DNA of 64,000 nt from an uncultured Bacteroidales bacterium (lineage in GTDB: Bacteria > Bacteroidota > Bacteroidia > Bacteroidales > Paludibacteraceae), in NCBI GenBank assembly GCA_934728255.1, contig CAKVEC010000006.1, positions 1-64,000 of the forward strand, given 5' to 3'. The notes under the pieces were generated by a model. That model made no database searches. It had not been told where the DNA came from and was given only the letters and a program-made list of their open reading frames with translations. Below, piece by piece: positions 58,493 through 64,000 of this stretch (position 1 is its first letter; each line of letters opens with the position of its first letter). Position numbers and translations under genes: made by a program.

Positions 58493-59719
58493 TCAGTCCC
58501 TGTGGAAGAGGATGGACGAGTCTCCGTAACTGAGAAAACGGAAATCGTGGCTCAGGGCGTAGTCGTATATCGTGTGCCAGTCGCCGTCCACAAATGCACT
58601 TACCAGTAGCAGAAGCGTCGATTTAGGCTGGTGGAAATTGGTAATCAACTGATTGACTACATGGAACGTGTAGCCGGGTTCTATCATTATCTGTGTCTCG
58701 GCATGCAGCGTGTCCTGTCCTGTGGCGTCCAAATAGTCCAATATACCTTGCAACGCTTCCGTCGTGGAATAGGTGTAATGCTCCGTATAGGGTACAAACT
58801 GCCCCACGTGCAATTCATAATTCATAATTTGTAATTTGTAATTTGTAAGGAGCATGCAACCGATAAAGTACAGGCTTTCAAGGGTACGCATACTGGTGGT
58901 GCCTACGGCAACAATATGCCCGATATTTGCCTGAATATCTGCAATTGACTGCCTCGGTACGGCTATTATCTCGGTATGCATCGTATGCTCGTTGGCGTCC
59001 TCGGTCTTCACGGGCTGGAACGTCCCCGCCCCCACATGGAGCGTAACCTCTGTGGTTTTTATTCCCCGTTGGCGCAGATCGTCCAATACGGCGTTGGTGA
59101 AATGCAAACCTGCCGTAGGAGCCGCCACCGAACCCTTGATACGCGAATAAACGGTTTGGTAGGTGGTCTTGTCGCTCTCCTCAGTCTTGCGGTTGAGATA
59201 CGGCGGAATGGGCAGTTCGCCCACAGCATCCAAAATCTCCGCAAACGAGACATCGACGGCATCCCAACTGAAATACACCGCAAACGTGTTTCCCGTCTGT
59301 ATACCTTTGGTGGCGCGCAGCGTGATGGTCTTGCCCGTCTTGGGGAGTACTACCTGCATTTCCACGTACTCGTCGCGGAATTTTTTTGCGTTGCCGATCA
59401 TACATTTCCACGTACAGCCTTCGGTGCTTCCGAGCGACAACTGGTAGTCGTGCGGGGCAACCGGTTCGAGACAAAACACCTCGATACGTGCGCCGCTTGT
59501 TTTATGGAATACGAGGCGTGCCTGTATCACGCGCGTATTATTATATACGAGTAGCGAACCCGCAGGGATATAGTCGCCCACGTGGTAAAACACATCTTCC
59601 GACACTTGTCCGTCCTTGTAAACCAGCAGTTTCGAGTGGTCGCGTTCCGCCAGCGGATATTTGGCGATACGCTCGTCGGGCAGGGGGTAGTTATAGTCTG
59701 CTATCAGTATAGGATTCAT
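58493..59719 (-). CDS. queA: S-adenosylmethionine:tRNA ribosyltransferase-isomerase
   Basis: 408 residues from the ATG at 59719 (MNPILIADYNYPLPDERIAK); the frame runs on to 59983 but that part is the other strand-frame of the neighbouring gene. Makes epoxyqueuosine in tRNA. Family blocks: ERDHSKLLVYKDGQVSEDVF, LLVYNNTRVIQARLVFHKTS, SVAAPTAGLHFTNAVLDDLR, VTLHVGAGTFQPVKTEDANE and QLITNFHQPKSTLLLLVSAF. Between GTTSMRTLESLYFIG and VPYTEHYTYS there is a segment LLTNYKLQIMNYELH encoded by five 7-bp repeats (58813-58847). The start overlaps the RlmL-like gene by 29 bp. Confidence 0.93.
   Translation of the reverse strand: MNPILIADYNYPLPDERIAKYPLAERDHSKLLVYKDGQVSEDVFYHVGDYIPAGSLLVYNNTRVIQARLVFHKTSGARIEVFCLEPVAPHDYQLSLGSTEGCTWKCMIGNAKKFRDEYVEMQVVLPKTGKTITLRATKGIQTGNTFAVYFSWDAVDVSFAEILDAVGELPIPPYLNRKTEESDKTTYQTVYSRIKGSVAAPTAGLHFTNAVLDDLRQRGIKTTEVTLHVGAGTFQPVKTEDANEHTMHTEIIAVPRQSIADIQANIGHIVAVGTTSMRTLESLYFIGCMLLTNYKLQIMNYELHVGQFVPYTEHYTYSTTEALQGILDYLDATGQDTLHAETQIMIEPGYTFHVVNQLITNFHQPKSTLLLLVSAFVDGDWHTIYDYALSHDFRFLSYGDSSILFHRD
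58813..58847. repeat. 7-bp repeat tract inside queA
   Basis: ATTCATA, ATTCATA, ATTTGTA, ATTTGTA, ATTTGTA: five heptamers in the coding sequence, translated on the minus strand as part of a variable loop. Confidence 0.85.
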
Positions 59720-61172
59720 TGTTTCTCGGGCGTTTGTAGTTGCTCTTTGGCTTAAAATCGCGTTTCTCTCTGCGGGGTGCAAAATCCTTTTTCTCCCGCG
59801 GTTTGAACCCTCGTTGGTCATCATCCCTGCGAGGGCGGAAATCCTTTTTGTCCTCACGAGGCTTGAATTCGCGCTTGTCATCATCACGATGCGGACGGAA
59901 CTCACGTTTTTTATCACCAAAGCGTTTTGTTCTTTGTTCTTTGTCCTTTGTTCTTTGTCCCGTGTGTTCGCCTGTGGCAGCACGTGGGTGTGTCTTTTTC
60001 CAGTCCTTATGCTCGCCTTGGAATAATTCGTATTTGTTGAAAAGGCAGTCCAACTCGCCGTTGAGCAGGTGCATCTTTTCGGCGGGTTTCAGCCCGATAC
60101 ACTTCATAGCCTCCTCGTTGGACGATATAATCCACGCCGTGGCACCTGTGAACTGGAATTTCAGTGCTTTGCCCATATCTTCGTACAAACGCAGCACATC
60201 TTTGTCTTGCGCCAGACGCTCTCCGTACGGCGGGTTCATCATTACGAAAGCCCCTTCGGTTTCCGGTGCACCTTCCACACCCGCAAAGCGTATCTCCTCA
60301 AGGCGGATCTGCTTCACATCGATGAAACGCTGCATTCCCGCACTTTTGATGTTCTTCTGCGCCACCTGTACAGCATAGAAACCGGCGTCCGAACCATAGA
60401 TATGGTGGGTGAACTCCCGCTCGCGGGAGTCGTCGTTATAGACCATCTCAAACAGGTCTTTGTCAAAGTCAAGCCATTTCTCGAAACCGAACCCTTTGCG
60501 GAAAACACCGGGTGCGATGTTCTGCGCAATCAATGCAGCCTCGATAAGGAGCGTGCCCGAACCGCACATCGGGTCGAAGAAGTTCGCCTGCCCGTGCCAG
60601 CCTGCCAGCAGGAGCATACCCGCCGCAAGTGCCTCGTTGATAGGTGCCTCGGTGTTGGCTACACGGTAGCCGCGTTTGTGGAGACTCTCGCCCGAACTGT
60701 CCAGCGAGATAGTTACCGTCTCGGCGGCAATATGTACGTTCAGACTCAAATCCGGGTCAGTCAGTTTTACATTAGGGCGCTTCTGCTCGCGCTCCGTCCA
60801 CCAGTCGGCTATCGCGTCTTTGACGCGGTAGGTAACATATTTCGAGTGGCGAAATGTCTCCGAATAAACGGTGGCATCTATAGAAAAACCCGTTTGCACC
60901 GTCATATATTGTGCCCAGTCAATCTTCTTGGCATGCGCATAGACTTCATCGGCATCTTTGGCGCGGAATGTGGCAATCGGCACTAACACGCGTGATGCGG
61001 TGCGCAGGCAGAAATTGGCACGATAGAGCATTTCTTTGTTGCCCGTAAACGATACGGCACGGCGTTCTTTCTGTACGTTGTTTGCCCCGAGTTCGGTCAA
61101 TTCTTGTGCCAAAACGTCTTCAAGCCCCTTGAAGGTCTTGGCAACCATTTGAAATTCTTCGTTGTTGTTCAT
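59691..61172 (-). CDS. THUMP-domain RNA guanine-N2 methyltransferase (RlmL-like) with charged tail
   Basis: 493 residues from the ATG at 61172 (MNNNEEFQMVAKTFKGLEDV). The THUMP domain (~50-165) precedes a Rossmann methyltransferase: FFDPMCGSGTLLIEAALIAQ (SAM site), YGSDAGFYAVQVAQKNIKSA and the catalytic motif FVMMNPPYGERL. Methylates a guanine N2 in 23S rRNA. Residues ~390-493 form a low-complexity Lys/Arg/Asp/Phe tail with repeated (K/R)(R/D)F(K/R)P units (REFRPHRDD, REFKPREDK, DFRPRRDDD, GFKPREKK), preceded by a 7-bp-repeat-coded TKDKEQRTK. Such tails can bind RNA. Its 3' end overlaps queA by 29 bp. Confidence 0.9.
   Translation of the reverse strand: MNNNEEFQMVAKTFKGLEDVLAQELTELGANNVQKERRAVSFTGNKEMLYRANFCLRTASRVLVPIATFRAKDADEVYAHAKKIDWAQYMTVQTGFSIDATVYSETFRHSKYVTYRVKDAIADWWTEREQKRPNVKLTDPDLSLNVHIAAETVTISLDSSGESLHKRGYRVANTEAPINEALAAGMLLLAGWHGQANFFDPMCGSGTLLIEAALIAQNIAPGVFRKGFGFEKWLDFDKDLFEMVYNDDSREREFTHHIYGSDAGFYAVQVAQKNIKSAGMQRFIDVKQIRLEEIRFAGVEGAPETEGAFVMMNPPYGERLAQDKDVLRLYEDMGKALKFQFTGATAWIISSNEEAMKCIGLKPAEKMHLLNGELDCLFNKYELFQGEHKDWKKTHPRAATGEHTGQRTKDKEQRTKRFGDKKREFRPHRDDDKREFKPREDKKDFRPRRDDDQRGFKPREKKDFAPRREKRDFKPKSNYKRPRNNESYTDSRL
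59924..59958. repeat. 7-bp repeat tract inside the RlmL-like gene
   Basis: GTTTTGT, TCTTTGT, TCTTTGT, CCTTTGT, TCTTTGT in the coding sequence, between the methyltransferase domain and the charged tail. Confidence 0.85.
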
Positions 61173-61189
61173 ATATACAAAATATCCTG

Positions 61190-61221
61190 CAAAGGTACTG
61201 CTTTTTCTGCATTTACGCAAA
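61190..61221 (-). promoter_or_regulatory. Promoter of the RlmL-like/queA operon
   Basis: Minus strand: TTTG (61221-61218), 20 bp, TACCTTTG (61197-61190), about 18 bp before the ATG. Confidence 0.78.
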
Positions 61222-61481
61222 AGTTCTCCATTAAAGCCATTAAAATCCCACTTAAAAGCACTATCGGGTCTCTGTTTCCATTAATTCCCGTTAATTTATC
61301 GTTAATTGCATTATCGGATGTTTTTTGTCTCCTATGCGCCTGCGATGCGGCGCAAGAGAAATTACAGAAATAAACGAAAAAAACGAGAAAACTGTTATCT
61401 TGCGGCTTTACCTGAATTCTTTGAAACAGTATGCATTTTATGCAAAGCCGAAATTGTATAAAGTGTATATAAAATCCTTTT

Positions 61482-61514
61482 CTTTCTACGTCCTTTCTAC
61501 GTCTTTTCTCCGTA
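61482..61514. repeat. 11-bp tandem repeat, three units
   Basis: CTTTCTACGTC, CTTTCTACGTC, TTTTCTCCGTA: the same unit as the six-copy array at 21779-21844, with related flanks. Within the 582-bp gap 61173-61754; 61255-61315 also shows loose TTAAT(T)-type units of 11 bp. No gene seen in the gap. Confidence 0.85.
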
Positions 61515-61645
61515 ATTGCTATACGGATGTATCTGACTGCATAAATGTATGTTTTTTGGGGAGGCTTTGTGGTATTTGTATCGGACTTGTCAATTTTTAC
61601 ACAAAAAAAGACGATAAGTAACAAACCTGATCCGTTAAAAAGCAG

Positions 61646-61710
61646 TACTTTTGCACCGTCCTTAGACAGAATGGTTTGTGCCAACAATGCACGGCAAGAC
61701 AATACTTTTG
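61646..61710 (+). promoter_or_regulatory. Two -7 elements upstream of the cadherin-like gene
   Basis: TACTTTTG at 61646-61653 and again at 61703-61710, each preceded by a purine-rich stretch (AAAGCAG, AGACAA) and followed by CA. Neither has a good TTTG at -33, so they may be weak or activator-dependent. Confidence 0.5.
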
Positions 61711-61754
61711 CAACTCAAATTTTTACTTAAATACAAACTTAAAAACAAAACATC

Positions 61755-63569
61755 ATGAAAAAAATCAAACTCTTTACCCTCGCTCTCGCAGCCCTCTTGG
61801 CTGGGAGTGTTATGGCGGAGGAAACTACTACGGGAAAATATTCGGTGCGTACTATCAATGGGGCAGCAAGTGAGTGGTCGTATGCTTTTAAGCCCACTTC
61901 GGATATAAATATCCCTTCGGGTGTGGAGAATGGGGTTTATTATAGTAATACCAAAAACGGAAATCAGAAGGTTAGCAAAAGTGGATATTTATCAAATAAA
62001 GGAGAGAGTGTGATAGGCTTCGAGGTTCCCTCTGCAACCGCTGAAGGTACAATCTCAATGACTGTTGGAAGTTCCTCTGACGGACGTTATTATCAACTCG
62101 TTGTCAATGGAGTAGCAGGTGGCGTTAATCAACGTCTTTGGTCAAAAGCCGGTGATGATTTAGAGAAAAAAGGTCCTCAATCCTACACATTTACTTCTGC
62201 AGATATCTCTACGATTGATGGTAAATACTACCTGACGTTTACGGACAACAATACAGAGATGAAGCCTGCAACGTTTAGGGTGGTTCTTGCAAATGATAAT
62301 TACGAGAATTTGGCTAAGGATATTGCCACTCTTTCTGCAATTACGGTTGATGGTGAGGCATTGGAGGGCTTTGTTGCAGAAACTACAGAATATAATGTAG
62401 AGTTGCCTTTTGGAACCACGGAGGTTCCAGCGGTTGTTGCAACTACCACTTCCAAGAAAGCCTCTGCAGTTGTTACGCCTGCTGCAGCAATCCCTGGTGC
62501 AACAACAATCCTTGTAACAGCAGAGGATGGTACAACGACTAAGACTTATACAATCAACTTTACGGCTGCTCAAAATCAGAGCGAAGACGCTACTTTGAGT
62601 GCATTGACTATCAATGGGAAAGGTGTTTCGGGCTTTAAGGCAGATTCTATGAATTATGCTTATGAGGTGGCTTACAAGGGTGAACTCCCTGTAGTGGCTG
62701 CTACTGCGAATGACGAGACTGCTACGGTGGCTATCACTCAAATCACCGCTTTCCCCGGTACGGCTACCGTTTTGGTTACTGCACAAGCAGGCAATACGCT
62801 TACGTATACGATTGATTTCACGATTGCTACCGCACCGAAGGTTTTGACTGAGGTGGTATTTAGCAATGGTGCCAAGGGTGCTGCCCTTGATGGCGTGGTA
62901 CGTGTACCGTATTTGGCAGGGCAAGAGGTGCCGACTATTGTAAGTTTTGCTACCAATGAAGGTGCAACAGGCGTGAAAGCCGAGGACGGAAACACCATTA
63001 CCGTAACCGGCGAAGACGAGACGACCCTTGTATATACGATAGAGGCGGTAGAACTCACTCCCGCAACATTAGGTACAGAGGAAGTTACTTTCACGGGTGA
63101 AGAAACCTATATCTTTGACCCCTATGGTTGGGACGCAAGCAAAGGCTGGAAATTTGCAAAGAAAGTAGAGGAGGACGCCAATCGCCGTGTATCGGAAGGT
63201 CGCACACGTATCTATATGGCTCTGCCTGCAGCAAAAGAGGTCGTGCTTACATCCGGTTCCAGTGGTAAACGTGCTATCAAACTGTATGTCAATGGTGTAG
63301 AGAATACAGAGATTACTTCTACCGCTGACAAGACTGCGGCAATAACGATTGCTTTGGATAGCAAGAATGTTAATTTCCTGGCAATAGAGAGCAATCAAAC
63401 CAGTGGAGATGGCGGGTTTATTAAGATCCAACTTGTGCCTGCGGGTGAGACCGCTTTGGACAATGTTGCCGTTGCAGAGAAAGCACAGAAGATGATTGTT
63501 GATGGTCAGTTGGTAATTGTAAAAGACGGCGTAATGTACAACGCACAAGGCGTAACAATTAACAAGTAA
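61755..63569 (+). CDS. Secreted protein with cadherin-like beta-sandwich repeats and C-terminal tail
   Basis: 604 residues; signal MKKIKLFTLALAALLAGSVM. An N-terminal ~150-residue domain (YSVRTINGAASEWSYAFKPT ... YYLTFTDNNTEMKPATFRVV) could bind ligand. Then come at least two cadherin-like beta-sandwich units (ATLSAITVDGEALEGFVAET ... TYTINFTAA; ATLSALTINGKGVSGFKADS ... TYTIDFTIA) and a third, degenerate one. A C-terminal domain (EEVTFTGEETYIFDPYGWDA) repeats features of the first. Ends in the shared tail DGQLVIVKDGVMYNAQGVTI. Likely displayed on or released from the surface; no catalytic motif. Confidence 0.85.
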   Translation: MKKIKLFTLALAALLAGSVMAEETTTGKYSVRTINGAASEWSYAFKPTSDINIPSGVENGVYYSNTKNGNQKVSKSGYLSNKGESVIGFEVPSATAEGTISMTVGSSSDGRYYQLVVNGVAGGVNQRLWSKAGDDLEKKGPQSYTFTSADISTIDGKYYLTFTDNNTEMKPATFRVVLANDNYENLAKDIATLSAITVDGEALEGFVAETTEYNVELPFGTTEVPAVVATTTSKKASAVVTPAAAIPGATTILVTAEDGTTTKTYTINFTAAQNQSEDATLSALTINGKGVSGFKADSMNYAYEVAYKGELPVVAATANDETATVAITQITAFPGTATVLVTAQAGNTLTYTIDFTIATAPKVLTEVVFSNGAKGAALDGVVRVPYLAGQEVPTIVSFATNEGATGVKAEDGNTITVTGEDETTLVYTIEAVELTPATLGTEEVTFTGEETYIFDPYGWDASKGWKFAKKVEEDANRRVSEGRTRIYMALPAAKEVVLTSGSSGKRAIKLYVNGVENTEITSTADKTAAITIALDSKNVNFLAIESNQTSGDGGFIKIQLVPAGETALDNVAVAEKAQKMIVDGQLVIVKDGVMYNAQGVTINK

Positions 63570-63611
63570 TAATTAACAATTAATATACACCGTGAGGTGT
63601 AATGCAATAGG

Positions 63612-63649
63612 TCTCCCGCTTGAGGTTCTCAGGCGGGAGATTTTTTTTT
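63612..63649 (+). terminator. Terminator of the cadherin-like gene
   Basis: TCTCCCGCTTGAG, GTT, CTCAGGCGGGAGA with a T-run. The rest of the 322-bp gap 63570-63891 holds only the next promoter. Confidence 0.93.
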
Positions 63650-63806
63650 GCCGGTTTGGTTAAATTTGGTTATATTTCCCGGTAATAAGAAATTAATGGT
63701 TAAATTATACGGATAATTATATGTTCCGGTTTCGGCTAATGTTGTGCAAATGAGTGATTAACGTCGGATTAATGGAATTTAACGCAGAATTATTGTGCCG
63801 TTTGGG

Positions 63807-63837
63807 TTGTATAATTCGAAAAAAAGCAGTACCTTTG
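63807..63837 (+). promoter_or_regulatory. Promoter of the dihydroorotase gene
   Basis: TTG (63807-63809), 20 bp, TACCTTTG (63830-63837), about 54 bp before the ATG. Confidence 0.72.
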
Positions 63838-63891
63838 CACTCGATTTCTGATACTGCTTCGGCAACGGAGTATTAACGTTACTAATCATTT

Positions 63892-64000
63892 ATGAGTCTG
63901 TCAGGTACTATCCGTATTCCCGCTTTGGTGGATATGCACGTGCATTTCCGAGAGCCGGGTTTCCCTCAAAAAGAGACCATTCGCAGTGGCAGCAATGCCG
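63892..64000 (+). CDS. pyrC: Dihydroorotase, N-terminal fragment (continues beyond window)
   Basis: 36 codons visible: MSLSGTIRIPALVDMHVHFR, then EPGFPQKETIRSGSNA. DMHVHFREPGFPQKETI is the N-terminal zinc-binding His-x-His motif and following loop of class I dihydroorotase, which closes N-carbamoylaspartate to dihydroorotate in pyrimidine synthesis. The short N-terminus fits dihydroorotases that lack the extra first beta domain; hydantoinase is less likely because of the REPG motif. Confidence 0.88.
   Translation, partial: MSLSGTIRIPALVDMHVHFREPGFPQKETIRSGSNA

Noticed and set aside
59720..59983. N-terminal extension of QueA
   Set aside because: The extension is the alternate frame of the RlmL-like gene's charged tail; true QueA starts at MNPILIADYNYPLPDE.

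Overview
The window looks like a chromosomal segment from an uncultured, gut-type member of the Bacteroidales (Bacteroidota). Supporting signs are a SusC/SusD pair, an ECF sigma/FecR pair, secreted enzymes sharing a C-terminal tail, a tmRNA tag GNNTVALAA, and many promoters of the Bacteroides type (TTTG or TTG, 19-20 bp, TAnnTTTG). Shine-Dalgarno sequences are largely absent.

Left part (1-7.9 kb, all minus strand): a TetR-regulated RND efflux operon (TetR, small lipoprotein, membrane fusion protein, RND permease that runs off the left edge). A complete type II restriction-modification cassette (C5 methyltransferase, controller protein, endonuclease) sits between the fusion protein and the permease. 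Next come a secreted pectinesterase (8.0-10.8 kb, minus) and a plus-strand run: a GH3-type acyl-adenylating enzyme, a HAD phosphatase, an acyltransferase, an EamA transporter, an ECF sigma factor, a FecR anti-sigma factor, an STN-domain/beta-barrel protein and a GT4 glycosyltransferase. A minus-strand PpiD/SurA-like foldase follows.

Centre (22.1-43.3 kb): an AraC regulator is divergent from one very long operon. It starts with complete L-rhamnose catabolism (rhaB, rhaA, rhaT, rhaD; overlapping or 4 bp gaps) and runs 4 bp later into a polysaccharide utilisation locus: SusC, SusD, a SusE/F-like lipoprotein, a GH3 glycosidase, a GH78-like alpha-L-rhamnosidase, two GH128-like endo-glucanases with CBM6-like domains, three secreted proteins of unknown or binding function, and a 40-residue microprotein. 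The natural reading is capture and breakdown of a rhamnose-bearing glucan followed directly by rhamnose catabolism. The locus ends in a perfect 27-bp inverted repeat.

Right part (43.4-64 kb): mostly housekeeping. It holds tmRNA, a lipoprotein, a GH73/LysM peptidoglycan hydrolase, a DUF721 protein, mutS2, an outer-membrane barrel, a metallophosphoesterase, glycogen phosphorylase, an AAA/DUF4143 ATPase, an ExbB-ExbD-ExbD energy-transducing cluster, tRNA-Ser(GGA), tatD, queA, an RlmL-like THUMP methyltransferase, a secreted cadherin-like protein and the start of dihydroorotase.

Across the whole window lie short tandem repeats of strict period: 11-bp units of many unrelated sequences at intergenic loci, and 7- or 8-bp units that also intrude into coding regions (SusD signal peptide, QueA, RlmL-like linker). 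These repeats, the shared C-terminal tail, and the fused rhamnose/PUL operon are the most notable features. All functions are read from sequence alone; no database search was run.
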